A stretch of DNA of 64,000 nucleotides, from contig NZ_SRXO01000025.1 of assembly GCF_008360935.1 (NCBI RefSeq), forward strand, positions 1-64,000. The letters run 5' to 3'. The notes beneath the pieces are model-generated. The model saw nothing but the letters and a program-made list of their open reading frames with translations. It was not told the DNA's origin and made no database searches. The first letter of the stretch is position 1. Each line of letters opens with the position of its first letter. The stretch comes from Siccirubricoccus phaeus (lineage in GTDB: Bacteria > Pseudomonadota > Alphaproteobacteria > Acetobacterales > Acetobacteraceae). The position numbers and the translations under genes were made by a program. Below are positions 48,868 to 58,784 of this stretch, piece after piece.

Positions 48868-50184
48868 ATGCTGACCACTGGGACATCACGCCGCGGCCTC
48901 ATCGCCGCCGGCGCCGGCCTTGGCCTCGCCGCCAGCCTGCCGGCGCAGCCCCGCGCGCAGGGGCGGGACCCGCTGCGCATCGGCGTGATGACCGACCTCT
49001 CCGGCCCCTTCGCCGGCGCCGGCAGCCAGCCGCTGTTCTGGGGCATGGAAACCGCCATCGAGCTGTTCAACGAGCGGGGCGGCGTCGATGGCCGCCTGGT
49101 CCAGCCCATCACCGCCGACAGCCAGAGCCGCACCGAGACCGCCATCAACGAGATGGAGCGGCTGCTGGGGCAGGAGCGGGTGGAGATCGTCGCCGGCATC
49201 TACTCCTCCGCCCATGCCGTGCCGCTCTCCGGCCGGTTCGAGCAGGCGAAGAAGCTGATGTGGATCACCTCCGCCATCGCCACGGCGGTGCTGAAGGACA
49301 AGAATTTCCGCTACGTCTTCCGCCCCACCGTGCATTCGGACCAGTATGGCGAGGGCTCCGTCGCCATGATCCATGAGCACGCCCAGGCGAAGCTCGGCAT
49401 GGCGCCGGACAAGGTGAAACTGGCCGTCATCTACGAGGACGGGCCCTACGGCACCGGCGTCGCCGCGGCGATCGAGGCGAATGCGAAGCAGCGCAACATG
49501 CCGGTGGTGCTGAAGGAGGCCTATTCCGCCTCGGCGCCCGACCTTTCGACCCTGGTGACGAAGCTGCGGCGGGAACGCGCCGATGTCGTCCTGCAGGCCG
49601 GCTACAACCCCGACATCACCCTGTTCCTGCGCCAGGCGAAATCCGGCGGGCTGCGCTTCAAGATGCTGATCGGCCATGGCGCCGGCTGGTCGCAGATCGA
49701 CAAGCTGACCGAGACCTTCGGCCAGGACGTGAACCACCTGTGCAACGTGGACCCGGCGGCGGCGCAGATGCTGGACTGGTCCAAGCTGCAGCCGGGCGTC
49801 GGCGACCTGGCCCAGGCCTTCGTCGCCAAGTATTCCGAGAAGCGCCAGGTGCGCGACCTGCCGACCCATGCCTCCATGGGCTTCAACAACATGTGGATCT
49901 TCCTGCAGAACGTGCTGTCGCCGGCGGTGAAGAAGACCGGCGGGCTGACGGCGGAGGCGCTGCGGGAGGCGGCGCTGGCGGTGGACATCCCGGTGGGCGG
50001 CACCATCCAGGGCTATGGGGTGAAATTCGAGCCGCCGGAATCCGCCATGGCCGGGCAGAATGCCCGCAGCATCGCGGTGGTGATGCAGTTCGACAATGGC
50101 CGGTCCCGGGTGATCTGGCCGAGCAGCATCGGCCAGCCGCCGGTGCTGCCGCTGCCGGCCGGCCATGCCTATGCGGCACGCTGA
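48868..50184 (+). CDS. Liv-type substrate-binding protein, probable Tat export
   Basis: A 438-residue periplasmic binding protein. The signal has a twin-arginine motif SRRGLIAAG followed by a weakly hydrophobic stretch and ends near AQPRAQG, suggesting Tat export. The Peripla_BP_6 fold follows: RIGVMTDLSGPFAGAGSQ, ELFNERGGVDGRLVQPI, ERVEIVAGIYSSAHAVPLS, VIYEDGPYGTGVAAAIE and VVLQAGYNPDITLFLRQA. AGGA lies just before the ATG at 48868. It starts a complete five-gene importer operon; the next gene follows after 2 bp. Confidence 0.92.
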   Translation: MLTTGTSRRGLIAAGAGLGLAASLPAQPRAQGRDPLRIGVMTDLSGPFAGAGSQPLFWGMETAIELFNERGGVDGRLVQPITADSQSRTETAINEMERLLGQERVEIVAGIYSSAHAVPLSGRFEQAKKLMWITSAIATAVLKDKNFRYVFRPTVHSDQYGEGSVAMIHEHAQAKLGMAPDKVKLAVIYEDGPYGTGVAAAIEANAKQRNMPVVLKEAYSASAPDLSTLVTKLRRERADVVLQAGYNPDITLFLRQAKSGGLRFKMLIGHGAGWSQIDKLTETFGQDVNHLCNVDPAAAQMLDWSKLQPGVGDLAQAFVAKYSEKRQVRDLPTHASMGFNNMWIFLQNVLSPAVKKTGGLTAEALREAALAVDIPVGGTIQGYGVKFEPPESAMAGQNARSIAVVMQFDNGRSRVIWPSSIGQPPVLPLPAGHAYAAR

Positions 50185-50186
50185 GC

Positions 50187-50927
50187 GTGGCGCTGCTTGA
50201 GGTCGCGGGGCTGACGAAGCGATTCGGCGGCTTCACCGCGGTGGACGGCGTCTCCTTCTCCGTGGCGGAGGGGGAGATATTGGGGCTGCTCGGGCCGAAT
50301 GGCTCGGGCAAGTCCACCACCTTCAATTGCATCGCCGGCATGCTGCGCCCGACATCGGGCTCGGTGAAGCTGGCGGGGGAGGAGATTGCGGGACTGACGG
50401 CGGATGCCACCTGCCGGCGCGGCATCGGCCGCACCTTCCAGATTCCGCGGCCGTTCCGCGGGCTGTCGCTGCTGGAGAACGCGGCGCTGGCGGCGCATTA
50501 CGGCGCCGGCGGGCATATCGGGCGGGAGGAGGCGTGGCGCCGGGCGCGGGATGCGCTGCGGCTGGCGCAATTGCCGGAGGACCCGGACGCCACCACGCAG
50601 GGGCTGGGCGCCGCCGGGCTGAAGAAGCTGGAGCTGGCGCGGGCGCTGGCGACGCAGCCGAAGCTGCTGCTGGCGGATGAATCCCTCGGCGGGCTGGATG
50701 CCGGGGAGATGCGCCAGGCGGCGCAGATGCTGAAGCGCATCCGCGACGAGCGCGGCATCACCATCGTCTGGGTGGAGCACATCATGGGCGTGCTGCTTTC
50801 CGTGGTGGACCGCGTGGTGGTGCTGGATCATGGCGCGGTGATCTTCCAGGGCACGCCGCAGGACGCGCAGGAGGATGCCAAGGTGGCGGAAGTCTATCTC
50901 GGCCCGCCCGAGGCGCGCGCCGCATGA
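50187..50927 (+). CDS. livG: Liv-type ABC transporter ATPase, LivG
   Basis: A 246-residue ATPase: Walker A GPNGSGKST, Q-loop FQIPRPFRGLS, a variant signature GAAGLKKLELARAL (LSGGQ-like text replaced by GAAGLKK, as in many LivG), Walker B LLLADESLGGLD (Ser instead of Pro after Glu) and VWVEH. The start is GTG at 50187, 2 bp after the previous stop; no better start exists. A 20-bp sequence at its 3' end is repeated at the livF start. Confidence 0.92.
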   Translation: MALLEVAGLTKRFGGFTAVDGVSFSVAEGEILGLLGPNGSGKSTTFNCIAGMLRPTSGSVKLAGEEIAGLTADATCRRGIGRTFQIPRPFRGLSLLENAALAAHYGAGGHIGREEAWRRARDALRLAQLPEDPDATTQGLGAAGLKKLELARALATQPKLLLADESLGGLDAGEMRQAAQMLKRIRDERGITIVWVEHIMGVLLSVVDRVVVLDHGAVIFQGTPQDAQEDAKVAEVYLGPPEARAA

Positions 50928-50952
50928 GCGCGAACAACATGGCGCGCGCCGC

Positions 50953-51693
50953 ATGAGCGCCGCCTTGCAACACGCCCCCGGGCCGTCGCTGGAGCTGACG
51001 AACATCCAGGCCGGCTATGGCGATTTCCAGGCGCTGTTCGGCGTCTCGCTGCGCGTGGAACCGGGCGAGGCGGTGGGCGTGGTCGGCCCCAACGGCGCGG
51101 GGAAGACGACGCTGCTCCGCGTCATCTCCGGCCTGCTGCGGCCGCGCGCCGGCACGCTGCGCTTCGGCGGGCAGGACCTGGCGCAGCTGCCGGCGCATGC
51201 GCTGCCGGCGCTCGGCATCGCCCATGTGCCGGAGAATCGCCGCCTCTTCCCGCATCTGACGGTGGAGGAGAACCTCAAGGTCGGCGCCTTCTCCAAGGCG
51301 GCGCGGGCGCATTTCGAGCAGCGGCGGGACCATGTCTACGCGCTCTTCCCCCGTATGCAGCAGCGCCGCCACCAGCTCGCCGGCACGATGAGCGGCGGCG
51401 AGCAGCAGATGTGCGCCATCGGCCGCGCTTTGATGTCCGGCCCGAAGATCCTGCTGCTGGACGAGCCCTCCGCCGGCCTGGCGCCGCTGGTGGTGCAGCA
51501 GGTCTTCGCCCTGGTGAAGCGCATCCGCGAGGAGGGCCTCACCGTCCTGATCGTGGAGCAGAACGTGGCGCAGGTGCTGCGGGTGGTGGACCGTGCCTAT
51601 GTGCTGGAAACCGGCCGCGTCGCGGCGGAGGGCCGCGCCGCCGACCTGGCCGCGGACTCCGCCATCCGCCGTTCCTATCTGGGAGGACATTGA
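50953..51693 (+). CDS. livF: Liv-type ABC transporter ATPase, LivF
   Basis: A 246-residue ATPase: Walker A GPNGAGKTT, Q-loop VPENRRLFPHLTV, signature MSGGEQQMCAIGRAL, Walker B LLLDEPSAGLAP, VEQN. Normal length. The ATG at 50953 lies in the second copy of GGCGCGCGCCGCATGAGCGC (50913 and 50942), so the junction between livG and livF has been duplicated with a 29-bp period; an ATG in the first copy is out of use because the frame stops. Cytoplasmic partner of LivG. Confidence 0.92.
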   Translation: MSAALQHAPGPSLELTNIQAGYGDFQALFGVSLRVEPGEAVGVVGPNGAGKTTLLRVISGLLRPRAGTLRFGGQDLAQLPAHALPALGIAHVPENRRLFPHLTVEENLKVGAFSKAARAHFEQRRDHVYALFPRMQQRRHQLAGTMSGGEQQMCAIGRALMSGPKILLLDEPSAGLAPLVVQQVFALVKRIREEGLTVLIVEQNVAQVLRVVDRAYVLETGRVAAEGRAADLAADSAIRRSYLGGH

Positions 51694-51694
51694 A

Positions 51695-52558
51695 TTGGAT
51701 CTCCTCGATCCCTTCTTCCTCGAGGCGCTGGTGAACGGCATCCTGCTCGGCGGCGTCTTCGCCTTGCCGGCGCTCGGCCTCAACCTCGTCTTCGGCGTCG
51801 TCGACGTGGTCTGGCTCTGCTATGCGGAGCTGGTGATGGTCGGCATGTATGCCGTCTGGTTCCTCTATACCCAGGCGGGCTGGCCCTTGTGGCTCGCCTT
51901 CGCGGCCTGCCTGCCGCTGGTCTCGCTGCTGGGGCTGCTGCTGCACCTGCTGGTGGTAAAGCCGCTGCTGAACCAGCCGCCGATCAACCAGGTGCTGGCG
52001 ACCGGCGGGGTGCTCTTCGTGCTGCAGGGCGCCGCGACGCTGGCCTTCCGGACGGATTTCCGCAGCCTCGGCGTGGACATGCCGCCGATGGAGGTGGGCG
52101 AGGTCTTCGTCAGCGGCACCAAGCTGGCGGCGTTCTGCGCCGCGCTGCTCGGCGCCGGCGTGCTCTGGGCCTTCCTGAAATTCACCTATGTCGGCGTCGC
52201 CATCCGCGCCATCGCGCGGGATAGGGAGGTGATGCCGCTGATGGGGGTGGACCCGCAGCGCATCTACCTCATCGCCTCGGCGGTGGGCGGGGCGCTGGCG
52301 GGGCTGGCGGCCTGCCTGCTGGTGGTGCAGCTCGACGTGCACCCCTTCGTCGGCCTCTCCTTCGGACCGATCACCTTCATGATCTGCGTCATGGGCGGGC
52401 TCGGCAACATGCTGGGCGGCTTCCTCGCCGCCTTCCTCATGGGGCTCATCATCTCGATCGGCGGCTTCTGGGGGAATACCGAGTATTCCTACGTCATCGC
52501 CTTCCTCTTCTTCATCCTCACCATCTTCGCCCGGCCGAGGGGGCTGTTCGCCAGATGA
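51695..52558 (+). CDS. livH: Liv-type ABC transporter permease, LivH
   Basis: A 287-residue inner-membrane permease with about 8 helices: LVNGILLGGVFALPALGLN, VFGVVDVVWLCYAELVMVG, RAIARDREVMPLMGVDPQRI and FMICVMGGLGNMLGGFL. The likely start is TTG at 51695, eight bases after GGAGGA and overlapping livF by the sequence TGAATTG; no ATG or GTG fits near the first helix. Its end overlaps livM by 4 bp. Confidence 0.9.
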   Translation: MDLLDPFFLEALVNGILLGGVFALPALGLNLVFGVVDVVWLCYAELVMVGMYAVWFLYTQAGWPLWLAFAACLPLVSLLGLLLHLLVVKPLLNQPPINQVLATGGVLFVLQGAATLAFRTDFRSLGVDMPPMEVGEVFVSGTKLAAFCAALLGAGVLWAFLKFTYVGVAIRAIARDREVMPLMGVDPQRIYLIASAVGGALAGLAACLLVVQLDVHPFVGLSFGPITFMICVMGGLGNMLGGFLAAFLMGLIISIGGFWGNTEYSYVIAFLFFILTIFARPRGLFAR

Positions 52559-53541
52559 ATCTCCCCCTGTTGCCGATCCTCCTCCTGGTGGCGCTGGCCG
52601 GCGTGCCGCTGCTCTCGCCGCCCGACTACTTCATGCACCTGCTGATCACCGCCGTGCTGACGGCGGTGATGGGCACGGGCTGGGCGATGATGGGGCGCTT
52701 CGGCCTCGTCTCCTTCGGCCATGGCGCCTTCCTTGGCGCCAGCGCCTACACCATGGCGCTGCTGTGGAACGAGCTGGGGATCACCCCCTGGCTCGGCATC
52801 CCGGTGGGCGTGCTGGTCGCCGTGCTGCTGGGCGCGCTGCTGGGCTACCCCTGCTTCCGGCTGCGCGTGGTGGGGCACTACTTCGCGCTGGTGACGCTGG
52901 CGGCGGGCGAGATCGTCCGCATCCTCGTCACCGCGCTGCGCGAGCATACCGGCGGCTCGCTCGGCATGACGCCGAACCAGGCGCCGCCGGGCGGCGGCTT
53001 CCTCGCCATGCAATTCGGCAAGGCGGGGTTCTGGTGGGTGGCGCTGGGGGCCTGGGCGCTGGCGCTGCTGGTCTGGTGGCTGCTGGACCGCTCCATGACC
53101 TCCAAGGCCCTGGCGGCGATCGCGGAGGATGAGGATGCGGCGGCCTCCATCGGCATCCAGGTGGCGCGAGAGAAGCTGAAGATCACCGTCATCTCCGTCG
53201 CCTTCGCCGCGCTGGCGGGGGCGCTGCTAGCGCAGTACCGGATGTATCTGAATCCGGAATCGCTCTCCGGCCTCGGCGTCTCGCTGCAGATCGTCTTCGG
53301 CGCCATCGCCGGCGGGATGTACGCGCCCTTCGGGCCGAGCATCGGCGCGCTGATCACCATCGGGCTGGAGGAGGCGCTGCGCTTCGGCTTCGGCACGGAA
53401 CTCACCGGGGCGGCGCCGCTGGTCTATGGCGTGCTGCTGGTGCTGTTCATGCTGTTCCTGCCACGGGGGATCGCCGGGCTGCTGGAGAAGCGGGCGCCGA
53501 CGAGGAAGCCGGCGGCGCCGGCGGTGCAATTGGCGGAGTAG
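52555..53541 (+). CDS. livM: Liv-type ABC transporter permease, LivM
   Basis: A 328-residue inner-membrane permease, last gene of the second importer. Typical LivM blocks: GRFGLVSFGHGAFLGASAYT, LRVVGHYFALVTLAAGEIVR, AIAEDEDAAASIGIQVAREK and IFGAIAGGMYAPFGPSIGA (with V before F). The ATG overlaps the livH stop (ATGA). Unlike the first transporter, M and G are separate here. Two family A repeats follow, likely ending the operon. Confidence 0.93.
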   Translation: MNLPLLPILLLVALAGVPLLSPPDYFMHLLITAVLTAVMGTGWAMMGRFGLVSFGHGAFLGASAYTMALLWNELGITPWLGIPVGVLVAVLLGALLGYPCFRLRVVGHYFALVTLAAGEIVRILVTALREHTGGSLGMTPNQAPPGGGFLAMQFGKAGFWWVALGAWALALLVWWLLDRSMTSKALAAIAEDEDAAASIGIQVAREKLKITVISVAFAALAGALLAQYRMYLNPESLSGLGVSLQIVFGAIAGGMYAPFGPSIGALITIGLEEALRFGFGTELTGAAPLVYGVLLVLFMLFLPRGIAGLLEKRAPTRKPAAPAVQLAE

Positions 53542-53545
53542 GTCG

Positions 53546-53735
53546 GGGCTCCGCCGCGGACCCCGGCAGGGGGCTCTGCCCCCTGCACCCCCGCCGGGGC
53601 CAGGACCTGGCCCCGGACCCCGGTCCGAATTTCGGACCCGACGGTTCAACCTGCCGACTCACACCGGGATCCGGGGAGGGGGTTGCCGGCAACCCCGGCG
53701 GGCCCCTGCTGGGGCGGGGGAGGTGTCGTTCTTTC
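53546..53735. repeat. Intergenic repeats, family A copies 7 and 8
   Basis: A reverse copy (53546-53640: GCAGGGGGCTCTGCCCCCTGC, CCGGGGCCAGGACCTGGCCCCGG, CCCCGGTCCGAATTTCGGACC) runs into a second, forward and shorter copy (53665-53735: GGGATCCGGGG, GGGGTTGCCGGCAACCCC, CCCCTGCTGGGGCGGGG). Together they form a head-to-head pair behind the livM stop. Confidence 0.75.
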
Positions 53736-53784
53736 CAATTGACGTGGGAAAAACTCCCACACATCCTGTCCACGCCCCGCCACC

Positions 53785-54546
53785 GTGGATTCCGCCGCCG
53801 ACATGTCCCATTCCGCCATCCTCCACCCCTTCCCACCGCGCGGCCTGGCGCCTGAGGCCCTCGCCGGGCCGCGGCAGCGGATTCTGGTGGCAGTGGCCGA
53901 GGCAGGGCTGGGGGGCCGGCTGGTGCGGCTGCTGCACCAGGCCGGCCTGCCGGCGCGGCAATTGTCGCCGCAGGACCCGGCCCTGCCGGCCGAGGCCGCC
54001 GCCAGCGCCCTGGTGCTGCTCGGCGCCCAGGGGCTGTCGGGGGGCGGCATGGCGCTGCTGGCGATGCTCCGCCGCGCCTCCGAAGTCCCGGTCATCCTGC
54101 TGGCGGCGCAGCCGGCGGAGGCGGAATTCGTGCTTGCCCTGGAAGCCGGCGCCGATGACTGCGTCCTGGCCGAAACCAGGCCACGGGAGCTGGTGGCCCG
54201 CATCCGCGCCTTGCTGCGTCGCGCCGCCCGCCCCGGCGCCATCCCCCCGGCCGAGGCGCTGGTGGTGGGCGATGTCCGGCTCAGCCTGCGCCTGCGGGAG
54301 GCTTGGCGGAGTGGCCGGCCGCTCGGCCTTACCACCGCGGAATTCGACCTGCTGGCCTGTTTCCTCCGCTCCCCCGGCACGCCCCTGCCGCGGGCCATGC
54401 TGGCCCAGGCCGCGCTGGGCGTGCCGCCGGGCGGGGCGGGGCTGCGCAACCTGGACAATCTGGTGAGCAAGCTGCGGCGCAAGCTGGGGCCGGGCGACGC
54501 CATCCGCACCCTGCGCAACACCGGCTACCTTTACGCCGCCGACTGA
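53785..54546 (+). CDS. Response-regulator-like protein with degenerate receiver
   Basis: A 253-residue protein with OmpR layout. Residues 31-147 align with a receiver, but the key residues are gone: the acidic pair is reduced (LVAVAEAG), the phospho-Asp position is Gly/Ala ([11 protein letters not shown], about residue 80), the Thr is Ala (ILLAAQP) and the Lys is Ala (CVLAETRP, about 129). The winged helix (160-253) is good: [17 protein letters not shown] and [13 protein letters not shown], ending [12 protein letters not shown]. It thus probably binds DNA without phosphorylation. No kinase gene is adjacent. Start at ATG 53785 or at the Met six codons later. Confidence 0.82.
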   Translation: MDSAADMSHSAILHPFPPRGLAPEALAGPRQRILVAVAEAGLGGRLVRLLHQAGLPARQLSPQDPALPAEAAASALVLLGAQGLSGGGMALLAMLRRASEVPVILLAAQPAEAEFVLALEAGADDCVLAETRPRELVARIRALLRRAARPGAIPPAEALVVGDVRLSLRLREAWRSGRPLGLTTAEFDLLACFLRSPGTPLPRAMLAQAALGVPPGGAGLRNLDNLVSKLRRKLGPGDAIRTLRNTGYLYAAD

Positions 54547-54770
54547 GGCGGGATCGCGGGGCTGGCTCGCGCCGCCCGGGAAAGGGCCTCGGGGGGCCGG
54601 CGCGCAGGCGGACCGGCCCGCGCCAGCCCTGGAGCCGCGGCCCCGGCGGCACCCGAAAGCCCAGGTCCCGAAGCGGGAGGCCGGGGCGCGCGCCCCGGAA
54701 CACGGCGCGCAGCGCAACGCCTGCCGCGGAATGGTTTCACCGGCACGCACCTTATGCCCTGCGCCGGACC

Positions 54771-55694
54771 ATGCTAGAGCCGCCAGGGCAAGGACCGGGG
54801 GGCGCGGCGGCATTGGAGCGCAAGACCGTCTTCAGAGGCGTGGCACTGCCATTGCTGCTGCTGGCGCCGCAATTGGCGATCACCCTGGTCTTCTTCTTCT
54901 GGCCCGCCGGCCAGGCGGTGTGGTCCGCCTTCCTCCGCCAGGACGCCTTCGGCATCCGCACCATGTTCGTCGGCTTCGAGAATTTCTCGGACCTGCTGGC
55001 CGACCCGCTCTATCTGGAGACGGCGCAGAACACGCTGGTCTTCTCCGCCTCCGTCGCGCTGCTCTCGCTCGCGCTCGCCATGCTGCTGGCGGTGCTGGCG
55101 GACCGGCAGATCCGCGGCGCCGCCGTGTACCGCACCTTGCTGATCTGGCCCTACGCCATCGCCCCCGCGGTCGCCGCCGTGCTGTGGATCTTCCTCTTCC
55201 ACCCGCAGGTCGGGCTGCTCGGCCGGGCGCTGAACGAGGCGGGCCTGCCCTGGGACTACCGCCTGAACGGCGGCCAGGCGATGCTGATGGTCATCCTCGC
55301 CGCCGCCTGGAAGCAGGTCTCCTACAATTTCATCTTCTTCCTGGCCGGGCTGCAGAGCATCCCGAAATCCGTGCTGGAGGCGGCGGCGATCGACGGCGCC
55401 CGGCCGATGCGGCGCTTCTGGACCATCGTCTTCCCGCTGCTCTCGCCCACCACCTTCTTCCTGCTGGTGGTGAACCTGGTCTACGCCTTCTTCGAGACCT
55501 TCGGCGTCATCGACGCGCTGACCAAGGGCGGCCCCGCGAAATCCACCGAGACGCTGATCTACCGCGCCTATATCGACGGCAGGGTCAATCTCGACCTCGG
55601 CGCCTCCTCGGCGCAATCGGTGATCCTGATGCTGGTGGTCATCGGCCTGACCGTGATCCAATTCCGCTTCATCGAACGCCGTGTCCACTACTGA
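54771..55694 (+). CDS. ugpA: Glycerol-3-phosphate-type ABC permease, UgpA
   Basis: A 307-residue inner-membrane permease, 6 helices, matching Ugp[53 protein letters not shown], the EAA loop [21 protein letters not shown], and [15 protein letters not shown]. The ATG at 54771 is taken; a TTG at 54813 (LERKTVF) is equally plausible and closer to known UgpA starts. ugpB, which encodes the binding protein and normally comes first, is missing. The stop overlaps the ugpE frame start. Confidence 0.9.
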   Translation: MLEPPGQGPGGAAALERKTVFRGVALPLLLLAPQLAITLVFFFWPAGQAVWSAFLRQDAFGIRTMFVGFENFSDLLADPLYLETAQNTLVFSASVALLSLALAMLLAVLADRQIRGAAVYRTLLIWPYAIAPAVAAVLWIFLFHPQVGLLGRALNEAGLPWDYRLNGGQAMLMVILAAAWKQVSYNFIFFLAGLQSIPKSVLEAAAIDGARPMRRFWTIVFPLLSPTTFFLLVVNLVYAFFETFGVIDALTKGGPAKSTETLIYRAYIDGRVNLDLGASSAQSVILMLVVIGLTVIQFRFIERRVHY

Positions 55695-56546
55695 CATGCA
55701 GTCGCCCCTTGGGGCGCCCCGCGCCCCCTGGCTGACGCATGCGATCCTGATCGCCGGCGTCATCCTGTTCGCCTTCCCGATCTGGATCGTGCTGGTCGGC
55801 TCCACCCATGATGCGGCGACGATCGGCCGCGGCGAGGTGCCGCTGCTGCCGGGCGGGCATGGCTGGGAGAACTATCTCACCGCCCTCGGCCGCGGCTCCA
55901 GCGTGCTGGCCGGGCTCGGCGTCGGGCCCATGCTGGTCAACAGCCTGGTCATGGCGCTGGCGGTCGCCATCGGCAAGATCGTCATCTCCTTCGCCTCCGC
56001 CTATGCCGTGGTGTTCTTCCGCTTTCCCGGGCGGATGCTGGCCTTCTGGGCCATCTTCATCACCCTGATGCTGCCGGTGGAGGTCCGCATCTTCCCCACC
56101 TTCAAGGTGGTCTCCGACCTCGGCCTGGTGAACACCTATGCCGGCCTCATCGTCCCGCTCATCGCCTCCGCCACCGCCACGCTGCTGTTCCGGCAATTCT
56201 TCCTCACCATCCCGGACGAGTTCGTGGAGGCGGCCAAGATGGACGGCGCCGGGCCGCTGCGCTTCCTGTGGGACGTGGTGCTGCCGCTATCGCGCACCAA
56301 CATGGCGGCGCTCTTCGTCATCCTCTTCGTCTATGGCTGGAACCAGTATCTCTGGCCGCTGCTAGTCACCACCTCGGCCGAGGTCGAGACCGTCGTCATC
56401 GGCATGGTCAAGATGATCGGCGGCGAGGCGAATACCGAGTGGAACATCGTCATGGCGACCTGCGTGCTCTCGCTGCTGCCGCCGGTCGCGGTCGTGGTGC
56501 TGATGCAGCGCTGGTTCGTCAAGGGGCTGACGGAGACGGAGAAATA

Positions 56547-56547
<1 letters not shown>
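55681..56547 (+). CDS. ugpE: Glycerol-3-phosphate-type ABC permease, UgpE
   Basis: A 288-residue permease, 6 helices: [58 protein letters not shown], the EAA loop [20 protein letters not shown], and [21 protein letters not shown] and NQYLWPLL are characteristic of UgpE. The frame begins with GTG at 55681 inside the ugpA end; an ATG at 55696, just after the ugpA stop, is an alternative. The stop overlaps the ugpC start by one base. Confidence 0.92.
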
Positions 56548-57614
<1,067 letters not shown>

Positions 57615-57663
57615 CCCCGCTGCCCTGCCGGACCAAGGTGCGGCCAAGTCCCGGGAGAGATTG

Positions 57664-58641
57664 ATGTTTCGTCGTAATGTGCTGGCTGCCGGCCTGGGTG
57701 CCGGGGCCGCTGCCTTGGTGCATCCCGCCTTTGCCGACCCCGCCTGGCCGACCCAGCCCGTACGGCTGGTGGTGCCTTTCTCCGCCGGCGGCCCCACCGA
57801 CATCCCGGCCCGGCTCTTCGCCGACGAGCTTTCCAAATTCCTCCCTCAGCGCATCGTGGTGGAGAACCGCACCGGCGCCGGCGTGGTGGTCGGCAGCGAG
57901 ATGGTGGCGAAGGGGCCGAAGGACGGCAACACGCTGCTCTACAACACCATCGCGCATTCCGTGCTGCGGCCGCTCTTCCCCCGGCTGAGCTTCGACCCGA
58001 TCGCGGATTTCCAGCCCGTGGTGCTGGTCGGCGTGATCCCGATGGTCATCACGGTGAACAAGGATTTCCCGGTCCGCACGCTGCAGGACCTCGCGGCGCT
58101 GCTGAAGAAGGAGCCGGGCAAGTACGACTACGCCTCCTCCGGCAATGGCGGGGCGCTGCACCTGGCCTCCGAGCTGTTCCTGCGCGCCGCCGGGGCGCGG
58201 GCCAACCACGTGCCCTATCGCGGCACGGCGGCGGCCATGCCGGATGTGCTGAATGGCGCCATCCCCATCATCATCGACGTGGCGACGACGGCACTGCCTT
58301 ACGTGCAGCGCGGCGAGACCCGCGCCCTGGCGGTGATGTCCAGCAAGCGCATCGCCAGCATCCCGGACGTGCCGACGACGGCGGAGGCTGGCTTCCCCGG
58401 CCTCGAGGCTTACACCTGGCACATGGTGCTGGCGCCGGCAGGCACGCCGATGCCGGTGGTGCAGGAGATCAATGCCGGCTTCAACCGCGTCGCCGCCATG
58501 CCTTCGGTGCAGCAGAAGCTGGCCGACCTCGCCATGGAGCTGCGCAGCGACACCACGCCGGAGAGCGCGGCGGCATTCCTGCGCAGCGAGGCGGCGAAGT
58601 GGGAAGGCATCATCCGCGATGCCGGCATCAAGGTGGATTGA
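57664..58641 (+). CDS. Bug family (tripartite tricarboxylate transporter) binding protein
   Basis: A 325-residue periplasmic binding protein of the TctC/Bug family. Signal MFRRNVLAAGLGAGAAALVHPAFA, then typical blocks: PVRLVVPFSAGGPTDIPAR, VVENRTGAGVVVGSEMVAK, DGNTLLYNT, GVIPMVITVN, NHVPYRGTAAAMPDVLNG and VPTTAEAGFPGLEAYTWH. Bug proteins bind carboxylates and often occur without TctA/TctB nearby, as here. It follows ugpC by 49 bp but belongs to a different transporter class, so it cannot replace UgpB by homology. GGGAGAG lies before the ATG. Confidence 0.93.
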   Translation: MFRRNVLAAGLGAGAAALVHPAFADPAWPTQPVRLVVPFSAGGPTDIPARLFADELSKFLPQRIVVENRTGAGVVVGSEMVAKGPKDGNTLLYNTIAHSVLRPLFPRLSFDPIADFQPVVLVGVIPMVITVNKDFPVRTLQDLAALLKKEPGKYDYASSGNGGALHLASELFLRAAGARANHVPYRGTAAAMPDVLNGAIPIIIDVATTALPYVQRGETRALAVMSSKRIASIPDVPTTAEAGFPGLEAYTWHMVLAPAGTPMPVVQEINAGFNRVAAMPSVQQKLADLAMELRSDTTPESAAAFLRSEAAKWEGIIRDAGIKVD

Positions 58642-58784
58642 GCGTTCACGGCTGACGCATCCGTGAGTTCGGTCCAGGATCTGGCGTGACATAGAGCACA
58701 GTCGCGGACCGTTGCTCCTCGGCACCCTCCGCCCGCCCTGTGCCGGGTCCTGCACCCGGCCAGGCGCCAGGGAGGGAGAGCGAC

